This document shows, in pieces, positions 20,293 to 27,661 of a stretch of DNA of 64,000 nucleotides. The translations under genes were made by a program, and so were the position numbers. The first letter of the stretch is position 1; the number at the start of each line of letters is the position of its first letter. Under the pieces are notes generated by a model. That model saw only the letters and a list, made by a program, of their open reading frames with translations. It was not told where the DNA came from and searched no databases. This stretch comes from Staphylococcus simiae (GTDB taxonomy: Bacteria > Bacillota > Bacilli > Staphylococcales > Staphylococcaceae), in contig NZ_CP071589.1 in NCBI RefSeq assembly GCF_017357005.1, positions 1,736,001-1,800,000 on the forward strand, given 5' to 3'.

Positions 20293-21774
20293 TTATAAAA
20301 TTGGTGACACTAATTTGGCTAAAGCTTCTTTAATTTTAATAGAAGTTGAACGTTGTTCGTATACTTCTTTCGTTAATTGTTTAGATTTTGTAATATCATC
20401 TTCATAAACTGCTTTTAAATTTTTAGCAAGTTGTTCATCATAGATAAACGCATTAACTTCAAAATTTAATTCGAAGCTTCTGAAATCCATGTTAGCAGTC
20501 CCAACGGATACTGCTTCTTCATCAATCATACACATTTTAGAATGAATAAAACCATTTTCATAAGTGTAAACTTTAACGCCACTTTCTAATAAATCAGAAG
20601 CATTTGCGTATGTTGCCCAATAAACAAATGGATGATCTGGTTTACATGGAATCATTAAATGTACATCAACACCTGACTTCGCAGCCATTTTTAAAGCGTT
20701 AATGTAAGAACTATCAGGAATAAAGTATGGACTTTGTAAATAAATTGATTTTTTAGCACTCATAATCATTTTAGTATAACCGTACTCTATTTGATGCCAT
20801 TCACTTGCAGGACCACTTGCAGCAATTTGAATCGCTGTTTTACCTTCCACGCCATCTTTTTTAGGGAAGTATTTTTGATCATATTCAAATTGTGGACGAT
20901 GTGCTTGAGAATTCCAATCTAAAATAAATCGTAATTGTAACGCATCAACTGCATCACCATGAATACGTAGATGTGTATCTCTCCAATGTCCTAACTTTCC
21001 TAAGCCTAAATATTCATCACCTATATTAAAGCCACCAACGTAGCCTAATTGACCATCAATTACAATGATTTTACGATGATTTCTATTATTCATACGGAAG
21101 TTCAGCATTGGAACTTTAGATGCAAAAAAGGCTTCCACTTCTCCGCCTAAAGATTTAAAATGATCAAAGTTTGCCATTTTGACATTTTTAGAACCGACAT
21201 CATCATATAGAATTTTAACTTCTAAACCTTGCTTTAACTTTTCTTCTAAAGCCTTTAAGATACGTGTTCCTAGACCATCCAATGAAAATGTGTAATATTC
21301 TAAATGGATATAATTTTTAGCATTTTTAATGTCTTCTAACACTTGATCATAAAGGTCATTACCATCAATAAAGTAATCAACTGTATTATCCTCTGTTAAA
21401 AAGCCATCTTGTTCCATTAACAACATTCTAATTAAATCATGATGTCGCTCTACTTGTTTGTTATTAGTACCATAATTTCCTTTATCAAAGCTTTCAATTT
21501 GACTTTCAATTAAACTATCAAATTCAGTTAGAGCTTTACCGTTATATTTATTTAACTTACGTGACGACACAGTTCTGCCGAAGAATAAATATAGGATAAA
21601 GCCAATAAGCGGTAATACAAATAATACAAATAACCAAGCCCAAGTAGAACTTGCCGAACGTCTTTCACGTTCTAAAAAGATAATAATAAATGCTAAGACA
21701 ATATTAATTATAAAAGCGATTGCTAAAATAATTGTAAATAATGTTCCTAAGTCATTTGAAAATGAAAATTCCAT
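20293..21774 (-). CDS. cls: Cardiolipin synthase
   Basis: Phospholipase D-family enzyme that condenses two phosphatidylglycerols to cardiolipin and glycerol at the membrane. Two N-terminal helices (about 8-60) anchor it. The two HKD motifs are visible: HRKIIVIDG (near 226) and HSKMCMIDE (near 407). The frame is open to 21807, but the ATG at 21774 (MEFSFSNDLG, 493 residues) has AGGAG 8 nt upstream and matches the S. aureus Cls1 length. Staphylococci usually have two cls genes; this is the one near the threonine aldolase. Confidence 0.95.
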   Translation of the reverse strand: MEFSFSNDLGTLFTIILAIAFIINIVLAFIIIFLERERRSASSTWAWLFVLFVLPLIGFILYLFFGRTVSSRKLNKYNGKALTEFDSLIESQIESFDKGNYGTNNKQVERHHDLIRMLLMEQDGFLTEDNTVDYFIDGNDLYDQVLEDIKNAKNYIHLEYYTFSLDGLGTRILKALEEKLKQGLEVKILYDDVGSKNVKMANFDHFKSLGGEVEAFFASKVPMLNFRMNNRNHRKIIVIDGQLGYVGGFNIGDEYLGLGKLGHWRDTHLRIHGDAVDALQLRFILDWNSQAHRPQFEYDQKYFPKKDGVEGKTAIQIAASGPASEWHQIEYGYTKMIMSAKKSIYLQSPYFIPDSSYINALKMAAKSGVDVHLMIPCKPDHPFVYWATYANASDLLESGVKVYTYENGFIHSKMCMIDEEAVSVGTANMDFRSFELNFEVNAFIYDEQLAKNLKAVYEDDITKSKQLTKEVYEQRSTSIKIKEALAKLVSPIL

Positions 21775-21817
21775 AAATTTTGCTCCTATACCGAATGACC
21801 TAATCATTCTTTAATTA

Positions 21818-22018
21818 TTATTTAGTGAAAGATAAAGTCAAAATAGCATTGAATTCTTCTTCATTTTGTGGGAAAGTACGCTCTTCAATTTCTTTAATAG
21901 TGATACTAACTAAATGTAATTGACTTGCTTCGTCACTACTTAAGAAGTTATTGATATCTTTTTCTAGTAACTCCAATGTATCAGCAGTAAAGGTCTTAAA
22001 TTTTACTTGTTCCATCAT
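21818..22018 (-). CDS. Cse60-like small protein
   Basis: A 66-residue soluble protein (FKTFTADTLELLEKDINNFL at the start) that resembles the Cse60 family, known in Bacillus as a sporulation-compartment protein of unknown activity. In staphylococci, which do not sporulate, the role is not known. It lies 44 nt upstream of the cls start on the same strand, so cotranscription with cls is likely. Start could be either of the first two Met codons. Confidence 0.7.
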   Translation of the reverse strand: MMEQVKFKTFTADTLELLEKDINNFLSSDEASQLHLVSITIKEIEERTFPQNEEEFNAILTLSFTK

Positions 22019-22203
22019 ATCCCTCTTTTCTTTATGTTTATTAAATCATAGTGCTTTTTAAAGTAAAATTCAATTAATTTTGTCACTAAAAGTATAGTTA
22101 TAACAACTGTATTATGGTTTTACCTCCTTGTTGTATCATAACTTTATTGTATAATAATATTATTAAATTTTATAATTTATTATTTTGATTGGGAGGCAAT
22201 AAA

Positions 22204-23229
22204 GTGATTTCTTTTGAAAATGATTATTTAGAAGGTGCACATGAAAAGGTATTACAACGTTTAATAGATACCAATTTTATACAAGCCGCTGGTTATGGCT
22301 TTGATCAATTTACTCAACAAGCTATCGATAATATTAAAACTGTAATAAACTGTCCTGAGGCAACGATTCGATTTTTAGTTGGTGGTACGCAAACGAATCA
22401 AGTTGTCATAAATTCTGTATTAAAAAGTTTTGAAGGTGTTATTTCTGCAGATAGTGGTCATGTAGCTGTACATGAAGGTGGTGCTATTGAATTTAGCGGA
22501 CATAAAGTACTAACTATTCCATCTCATGCTGGAAAAATATTACCTCAAGATGTTAAGCAATACATCGAAACATTTAATTCAGATTTTAAAAAAGATCATA
22601 TGGTCTTCCCTGGTATGGTTTATATTTCCCATCCAACAGAATATGGTACGTTATATTCTAAGCAAGAATTAAAAGATTTATCAGATGTTTGTCGTCATTA
22701 TAACTTACCTCTATTTATGGATGGTGCACGTTTAGGATATGGTTTGATGAGTGATAATAGTGATTTATCAATAGAAGATATTGCTAAATATTGTGATATT
22801 TTCTATATAGGTGGCACGAAAATCGGAGCATTATGTGGTGAAGCAATTGTCTTCACTAAAAATAATGAACCGGCAAACTTTACGACTTTAATTAAGCAAC
22901 ATGGTGCATTATTAGCAAAAGGACGTTTGACTGGTATACAGTTTTTAGAATTATTTACTGATGACTTATATTTTAAAATTAGTAAGCATGCAATTAACAT
23001 GGCACGAAAAGTCAAACAAGGCTTTATCGATAAAGGATATCAACTTTATTTTGATTCGCCTACAAATCAACAATTTATCATTTTACATGAAGACAAAATA
23101 AGAGAATTAGAACAAAAGGTCAAATTTGCAATATGGGAAAAATATGACGATAATCATCGAGTTGTTCGATTTGCAACAAGTTGGGCGACAACAGAAGAAC
23201 AGGTTGAGAAATTATTATCTTTGATATAA
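22204..23229 (+). CDS. Low-specificity threonine aldolase family protein
   Basis: PLP-dependent fold type I enzyme that splits L-threonine or allo-threonine to glycine and acetaldehyde, or a related beta-eliminating lyase. The PLP lysine is in YIGGTKIGALCGEA (near residue 203) and the conserved MDGARLGYG lies before it. The frame opens at a TTG at 22189, but GGGAGG is placed 7 nt before a GTG at 22204 (protein VISFENDYLEG, 341 residues), which is the better start. A single gene, divergent from the Cse60/cls pair. Substrate preference cannot be read from the sequence. Confidence 0.88.
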   Translation: MISFENDYLEGAHEKVLQRLIDTNFIQAAGYGFDQFTQQAIDNIKTVINCPEATIRFLVGGTQTNQVVINSVLKSFEGVISADSGHVAVHEGGAIEFSGHKVLTIPSHAGKILPQDVKQYIETFNSDFKKDHMVFPGMVYISHPTEYGTLYSKQELKDLSDVCRHYNLPLFMDGARLGYGLMSDNSDLSIEDIAKYCDIFYIGGTKIGALCGEAIVFTKNNEPANFTTLIKQHGALLAKGRLTGIQFLELFTDDLYFKISKHAINMARKVKQGFIDKGYQLYFDSPTNQQFIILHEDKIRELEQKVKFAIWEKYDDNHRVVRFATSWATTEEQVEKLLSLI

Positions 23230-23388
23230 TAAATTTTAGGAGTACGCTTATGTGCTCCTATTTTTATAATTAATGAATATACTTATGGTTTAGTATATGT
23301 TAAAAGTTGAATTTATATATTTATCGACATTAAAAATTTCTATGTAAGACTTATCATTGTAGGACTATAAAAATTTTTACGTTAGTTG

Positions 23389-23475
23389 CTAGTCGTCGTT
23401 AGTACTAACTTCTGTGTTGTGAGATGACTCAGTGTGTTGAGTATCATCAACATGATTATTAACTTGTTCTGCCAT
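23389..23475 (-). CDS. 28-residue hydrophilic protein
   Basis: The frame from ATG at 23475 encodes MAEQVNNHVDDTQHTESSHN and eight more residues before TAG. GGAGG lies 8 nt before the ATG, a stronger signal than most genes here have. The peptide is acidic, rich in His, Thr and Ser, and probably unstructured. I recognise no family. It lies between the threonine aldolase and the phage-derived cassettes. Confidence 0.5.
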   Translation of the reverse strand: MAEQVNNHVDDTQHTESSHNTEVSTNDD

Positions 23476-23562
23476 GAGACCAACCTCCATTTATAGTCTG
23501 TCGACTTATTCCATTTCAGCTTTTATAACGTCATCAGTATGTTTTGGACAATAAAAAATAAC

Positions 23563-23642
23563 CTTCACGTTGGAAGGTTAAAAAAGCGTATAAAAATAGC
23601 ACCACTTTCTATTTATCTGTGTAGAAAGGATGCTTATTTATC
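23563..23642. repeat. Cassette-end direct repeat, copy 1
   Basis: The stretch from CACGTTGGAAGGTTAAAAA to GAAAGGATGCTTATTTA recurs at 24371-24448 with few changes, including the shared block GCACCACTTTCTATTTATCT. It follows the immunity-like gene of cassette 1. Homology at cassette ends is what allows toxin modules to be exchanged. Confidence 0.75.
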
Positions 23643-23831
23643 TAGTAGTTTTATTTCTTTAATTTCTGATTCATCTAGTGACCATATACCTACACTTGTT
23701 TTTAAATCCATAGAAAAATTGCCAGAATCATTTTCAAATGGATTGTCATATCCTATAACAAATCCTGATAATTCTTTGTCATTATCTAAAATTACTAAAA
23801 CATCGTGTCCATATGAATTTGGAATTCTCAT
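23634..23831 (-). CDS. Putative immunity protein of the Ntox50-like cassette
   Basis: A 65-residue protein rich in acidic residues and beta-strand patterns (VLVILDNDKELSGFVIGYDN), with no signal or membrane segment. Its start overlaps the stop of the toxin-like gene (ATGA), the usual toxin-immunity layout. Position, size and charge suggest it neutralises the adjacent toxin domain, but I recognise no named immunity family, so this is inference. Confidence 0.55.
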   Translation of the reverse strand: MRIPNSYGHDVLVILDNDKELSGFVIGYDNPFENDSGNFSMDLKTSVGIWSLDESEIKEIKLLDK

Positions 23832-24386
23832 TTAATCCTCCCCTTTTCTACGAATGGTATAACATGAGTACCTGTTTTTGAATAATGTACTTTTCCTATT
23901 TTTGTTTCAATGTATTCACCTGATATATATGCTTTTCCAATTATTTTTCCAAAGTTAATTATCTCTTTTTGATTAAAATTTCCGTTTAATAATAATATGT
24001 TACCGGTAGTAGCATATTTTAAAATTAAGTTGTTCAACTCTTTATTAGATAGCGTGGTAAAACTTGGTTGGTTAAATCCACTTTCCATTGCATACTTCCT
24101 ATTTCTCTCAAACAGTTCATATCCTTTTTGGTATCTGTTTTGTTTTTCATGGTTTAATTCTAATTTTATTCTACCATCTTTAATCATTTCTAGCATTTCA
24201 TTTTTAGCATTTTGTTGTAATTCTTCACTATCATCTTCTAACTTATACTTACCTTTACGTTCTTTAAAGAATTGATTTCGCCAATTGCCAACATGTGGGA
24301 CGATAGTACTGAGACAAAATGGATGCATCGATGGTGCATTAACACCTGGCATCATAACTTTAAATACTTCACTCACATTGGAAGAT
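23828..24386 (-). pseudogene. Orphan MuF-type phage toxin cassette with Ntox50-like C-terminal domain
   Basis: The open frame runs 24386-23828; the only early start is a GTG at 24376 with no ribosome site. The first part (MMPGVNAPSMHPFCLSTIVP) is the end of an SPP1 gp7/MuF minor head protein, whose body is missing. The C-terminal part (NKELNNLILKYATTG, then KIGKVHYSKTGTHVIP) matches what I know of polymorphic toxin type 50, a predicted ribonuclease of the BECR fold. An immunity-like gene overlaps its end. It looks like a displaced toxin tip that could recombine onto an intact phage MuF gene, rather than an expressed toxin. Confidence 0.65.
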
Positions 24387-24448
24387 TAAAAATGGGTATA
24401 AAAATAGCACCACTTTCTATTTATCTGTGTAGAAAGGATGCTTATTTA
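24371..24448. repeat. Cassette-end direct repeat, copy 2
   Basis: Second copy of the repeat at 23563-23642. It forms the joint between cassette 2 (right) and the 5' end of cassette 1 (left), so it marks where one module was appended to the other. Confidence 0.75.
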
Positions 24449-24549
24449 TTAGTTTCTTGATTTTCTTTTTTTAATTTTTCATAATATTCTTCAATGTCTT
24501 TAAAAAAGTCTTCTACAGAAATATGTCCATCTAATTGTTGAATTGACAT
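24442..24549 (-). CDS. 35-residue acidic protein of cassette 2
   Basis: The frame from ATG at 24549 reads MSIQQLDGHISVEDFFKDIE and then a Glu/Lys-rich helical tail ending in NQETNK. AGGGGTG precedes it. It lies 14 nt after the JAMM-like toxin fragment and may be its immunity partner or a remnant of one (inference). No family recognised. Confidence 0.45.
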   Translation of the reverse strand: MSIQQLDGHISVEDFFKDIEEYYEKLKKENQETNK

Positions 24550-24563
24550 TTTGCTCACCCCTA

Positions 24564-25238
24564 TTACCTTTTAAGTTCTATATACTTCGTATTATAGAGT
24601 TGTTTTAGAATATAATCAACAACTATATCGGCTTTTTCGATATTATTATGTTGCTTTATGTCTTTAATAAGACTAATTACTTTATTTTCATCATATAAAC
24701 TAGTTTTACTTATATATTTTACTGCGCTGTAATTTGTAACAATTGTTAACGTTTTTATAGATTTATTTTCAATAAATAGCTTTAAATCATTCATTGAAAA
24801 ACTTGATTGTCCAGGATGATTATGTAGCATCGTTATTGAATAAGGTTTGCTGTTAAATATTAATTCTGTTGATTTTTCTCCTGGCACAAATGATACACTA
24901 TCCTGGTCACCATATACTTTTATAACTTTACCATTTTTTAATAAATACGCCACTTCATTACTGTTATTATTTTCTTTAGCATCTTTAAGTAATGCTTTAT
25001 GTTGTTCTTGTATAAATTGATTTTCTTCTTTAGTATGAGTTGGAATATCAATATATCTTATTTTATCAATGGCTTGATCAGTACTGTTTACTTTCTTCCC
25101 TAGTACTTTAGCTTGTTCCAATTTCTCTGTATTATCTTCATCTTCTAGCTTATACTTACCTTTACGTTCTTTAAAGAATTGGTCTCGACAATTGCCAACA
25201 TGTGGGACGGTAGTACTGCGACAAAACTGATGCCAAAG
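24564..25238 (-). pseudogene. Orphan MuF-type phage cassette with JAMM-like C-terminal domain
   Basis: The frame is open from 25238 (after an in-frame TAA) to 24564 and has no plausible start until an internal TTG at 25121, so it is a 5'-truncated fragment. The first codons encode HQFCRSTTVPHVGNCRDQFF, homologous to the MuF end in cassette 1. After a helical linker comes a different C-terminal domain with HNHPGQSSFSMND (His100, His102 and Asp112 counted from the TTG), close to the HxH...SxxD zinc motif of JAMM/RadC proteins but one residue shorter between His and Ser. The two cassettes thus share a phage leader and differ in toxin domain. Confidence 0.6.
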
Positions 25239-25433
25239 TTATTTATGATACTTTTAGGCTTTTACGTTATGCATATATAAAAATTCTCTTTTTAGTGCAA
25301 AATCAATCTGACTGTTTAAATGGTGACCAATAACTGCTGAGTAATAAAAATATATAGTACTGGTTCAAAACATTAATATCCAAAGTATTTCTAATAATGA
25401 AAAGAAAATCCAAGACTTATCACCATTTTTTTG

Positions 25434-25490
25434 AAGTGAACCCCAAAAGTTAAATTTTAGGTTTAACTTTTGGGGTGCGGTTCACTTTCT
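25434..25490. repeat. Long palindrome resembling IS3-family ends
   Basis: AAGTGAACCCCAAAAGTTAA and its complement TTAACTTTTGGGG plus GGTTCACTT pair with a 3-nt bulge. The CCCCAAAAGTT core resembles ends of IS150-group elements. No transposase is present, so it is a remnant or a small non-autonomous element. Confidence 0.5.
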
Positions 25491-25554
25491 ACATTTATTG
25501 CTTATTTATTACTTAATGCATCTTTAGCCATATGAATTGCATCTTTATATTTTA

Positions 25555-25635
25555 AAATAAGTTTGGTGACCCACTTCCACGCTCAACAACACATAATACA
25601 ATGAAATTAAGTGGACAAAAAGTAGACAAATACTA
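25555..25635 (+). pseudogene. Possible phage integrase fragment
   Basis: A short plus-strand frame reads FGDPLPRSTTHNTMKLSGQK then VDKY and a stop. GDPLPRSTTHNTM resembles the middle of tyrosine integrases from staphylococcal phages, and the end resembles an integrase tail, as if the catalytic part between them was deleted. It lies 130 nt from the glnA tail. The fragment is short, so the call is tentative. Confidence 0.35.
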
Positions 25636-25688
25636 ACTTTAAAAGTTAAAATTACTATTTCTGTCCACCTAAAGCTATATTTTCACAC

Positions 25689-25723
25689 AAAAAAAGAGCT
25701 AAAGCGAAATCGCTCTAGCCCTT
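25689..25723 (-). terminator. Terminator after the glnA tail
   Basis: On the minus strand GGGCTAGAGCG-ATTT-CGCTTTAGCTC is followed by seven T residues, 36 nt after the glnA stop codon. It is probably the native glnA terminator or a phage-supplied equivalent. Confidence 0.8.
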
Positions 25724-25758
25724 GATATTACTAAACTCATCCCATTTTGTTTAGCGTA

Positions 25759-25809
25759 TTAATATTGTTTCATGTACTGCTCGCGCTCCCATTCAGACAC
25801 TTGGGTACG
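25759..25809 (-). pseudogene. glnA: Last 17 codons of glutamine synthetase (glnA 3' tail)
   Basis: The minus strand reads RTQVSEWEREQYMKQY and TAA, which is the C-terminus of staphylococcal GlnA except for one conservative change (Asp to Glu). Upstream of the Arg codon the sequence stops resembling glnA (AAAACC instead of codons for the preceding Tyr). No other part of glnA is in the window. Block B of this window contains genes that lie near glnA in S. aureus, so the tail is in its expected place, but the body has been replaced by foreign DNA. This is what the duplicated core of a site-specific integration (att) at the 3' end of a gene looks like. Confidence 0.75.
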
Positions 25810-26009
25810 GTTTTAAAAAATGGGATTTATTCACCTTCTTTAGATATTAAAATCGCATAATGACGAGAATTCACAAATTATAGAGTTTATCACTTTTTAA
25901 AAGCAGTTGCCCATTTAGTTGCCCATAAAGGAAATTTTTAAAAAATGGGCAACTAATTATTCTTTATCCCTTATATATCAAGGGATATAGCCGTATATTT
26001 TTAATTTTC

Positions 26010-26192
26010 CTATTTTCCCTCAATTTCCTTTTGATAATTGTAAAGTTTTTCGGCGTTTAATAAGCCTAGTCTATCTAATTTTGACTTACCTAACCTTAAT
26101 TGTTTAATAGTTGCTTCATTAACCCCCGTATCTTTACTTATTTGATAAGCACTTATATTTGAATTAAACAACTTAATTATTTCATCTCCCAT
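26010..26192 (-). CDS. 60-residue helix-turn-helix protein
   Basis: The sequence ISAYQISKDTGVNEATIKQL (about 13-32) is a clear helix-turn-helix, followed by a short basic helix and LLNAEKLYNYQKEIEGK. Similar small proteins occur on staphylococcal plasmids and phages. Its ATG directly follows the TAA of the 36-residue peptide gene, so it is probably translated by coupling. It likely binds DNA near the module, perhaps the divergent RNA promoter (inference). Confidence 0.65.
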   Translation of the reverse strand: MGDEIIKLFNSNISAYQISKDTGVNEATIKQLRLGKSKLDRLGLLNAEKLYNYQKEIEGK

Positions 26193-26303
26193 TTAAAACA
26201 CAACCTTAACAAAAGATATTATCATTATGATTAACAATAAAACTAGTACAAATTCAATTTTTTCTTTTTTGTTAGTTTTTCTTAGTTTGTAATTTATTTT
26301 CAT
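26193..26303 (-). CDS. 36-residue hydrophobic peptide
   Basis: From ATG at 26303 it reads MKINYKLRKTNKKEKIEF and then a hydrophobic helix (VLVLLLIIMIISFVKVVF). The basic N-terminus and single membrane span are like small membrane peptides and type I toxins. No Shine-Dalgarno sequence is visible and its start region overlaps the promoter of the divergent RNA. It is adjacent to the helix-turn-helix gene (TAAATG). Function unknown. Confidence 0.5.
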   Translation of the reverse strand: MKINYKLRKTNKKEKIEFVLVLLLIIMIISFVKVVF

Positions 26304-26305
26304 AG

Positions 26306-26335
26306 TTTACAAATAAATGAAGAGCGTTTTATAAT
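26306..26335 (+). promoter_or_regulatory. Promoter of the structured RNA
   Basis: TTTACA (26306-26311) and TATAAT (26330-26335) are separated by 18 nt. The predicted start is near 26342, just before the GAGGGAGGTTACCCTCCC hairpin. Confidence 0.55.
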
Positions 26336-26341
26336 ATATGT

Positions 26342-26450
26342 GAGAGGGAGGTTACCCTCCCGCAATTAGTTAAGTTCAAAAGCTATCTCGATTATGATAA
26401 CGGCCAAGTTAATTTTTATCGAGAATGTTAAGCTTTTGAGCTTTTTTTGT
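26342..26450 (+). ncRNA. Predicted small structured RNA, about 110 nt
   Basis: Downstream of a good promoter lie a 5' hairpin (GGGAGG-TTAC-CCTCCC, about 26346-26361) and a long 3' hairpin: GTTCAAAAGCT (26374-26384) pairs with AGCTTTTGAGC (26431-26441), with a second inner stem TCTCGAT/ATCGAGA, then TTTTTTT. No coding frame is inside. The form is that of an antisense or regulatory RNA, for example a type I antitoxin or copy-control RNA. The family is not identified. Confidence 0.5.
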
Positions 26451-26829
26451 CTCTTCATTTATTTTTCCTCCCTTCTAATAAGTATATTACTATTACACGT
26501 TATATTTCTAACGTAATCAATTTTTTCTTTTTTTATAATCGAGTAGGAGGATAACCATTATTTGATTATCCGTCCTCTCACACCACCGAGCGTACGGTTC
26601 CGTACTCGGCGGTTCAATATCTTGCGTAAGCCGTCTCTGCGAGTTGGGTTAATGGTTCTAACCCCCACTTGTAGAGACGTTTTGTTGTAAGTGCACGATG
26701 AACTTCATGCGTTGATGATAAGCGCCAGTATTTCTTTCTTGAATTGGCAATTTTCATTGCACTCTTATGGTCAAGTCCATACTTACGTAACATCTTATAT
26801 TTGGTTTTTATTCTTTTCCATCTTTTGAG

Positions 26830-26837
26830 GATTAGTT
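26830..26837. repeat. Target-site duplication of IS copy 2 (left)
   Basis: GATTAGTT here is repeated at 29029-29036. Intron copy 1 has the site once (GAGGATTAGTTGTCTAATG, about 11725-11743). Confidence 0.9.
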
Positions 26838-26893
26838 TGTAAATGTCAATAAAAGAATGTACAAAAATGATTGTTTAAGAATGTACAAAAATG

Positions 26894-27661
26894 TCATTCT
26901 GTCTTTTCAACTTTCACAAAATGGTCTTTTAACCGATAAGACTTCCCAGTTATTTTTATGACATTTGAGTGATGTAATATGCGATCTAAAATGGCATTAG
27001 CTATTTTAGGGTCTTCAAATATTTCATTCCATAAATTGAAATTAATATTTGTAGTAAAAATGGTACTTTTCTTCTCATATCTTAAATCAATCAGTTGGAA
27101 AAAGAGTTTGGCATCTTCACTATCAATAGGTAAATAGCCTATTTCATCAATAATTAGTAATTTATATTTACTATAGTGCTTGAGTCTATTTTCTAACCGA
27201 TTCTCTAATTGAGATTTTTTCAAATTTTGTATTAAATCATGACATTTAATGAAATACGTACTTACTCTTTTTTTCGCTGCTGACATACCAATTGATGTAG
27301 CTAAATGGGTTTTACCTACACCACTTGGACCTAAAAAGACAATATTCTGATGGTTTTCTATAAATCGTAAATGAGTAAAATCTACGATTTCTTGTTTATT
27401 GACGTTAGGTTGGAATGAAAAGTCAAAGTCGCACAGTTCCTTTTTAAAAGGGAATGCTGCTACCTTAACCATTGATTCAATCATATTCTTTTCTTTAACT
27501 GCGATTTCATAATCACTCAATTTAATTAAAGTATCAATAAATGATAAATCGTTAGTGATACTAAAATCTATCACTTCATCTAAATGAGTAATCATTTGAT
27601 TCATTTTTAGATATGACAGATTATCTTTTAAACGTTGGTAGTTAGTAATATTATTCATCAT
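26894..27661 (-). CDS. istB: IS21-family helper ATPase IstB (copy 2)
   Basis: Translation identical to the istB at 14458-15225, with Walker A GPSGVGKTH and Walker B LLIIDEIGYL. It overlaps istA by 11 nt. It should act with IstA on either IS copy. Confidence 0.93.
   Translation of the reverse strand: MMNNITNYQRLKDNLSYLKMNQMITHLDEVIDFSITNDLSFIDTLIKLSDYEIAVKEKNMIESMVKVAAFPFKKELCDFDFSFQPNVNKQEIVDFTHLRFIENHQNIVFLGPSGVGKTHLATSIGMSAAKKRVSTYFIKCHDLIQNLKKSQLENRLENRLKHYSKYKLLIIDEIGYLPIDSEDAKLFFQLIDLRYEKKSTIFTTNINFNLWNEIFEDPKIANAILDRILHHSNVIKITGKSYRLKDHFVKVEKTE

Noticed and set aside
23563..24448. Direct repeats considered as a CRISPR array
   Set aside because: Only two copies of about 80 bp, 800 bp apart, with coding DNA between them and no cas genes.
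25900..25950. GTTGCCCAT units considered as CRISPR repeats
   Set aside because: Units are 9 bp, irregular in spacing and one is inverted.
26010..26450. Plasmid replication origin (antisense RNA plus HTH)
   Set aside because: No replication initiator gene nearby and the module is bordered by an att-like site and an intron; chromosomal phage or island origin is simpler.
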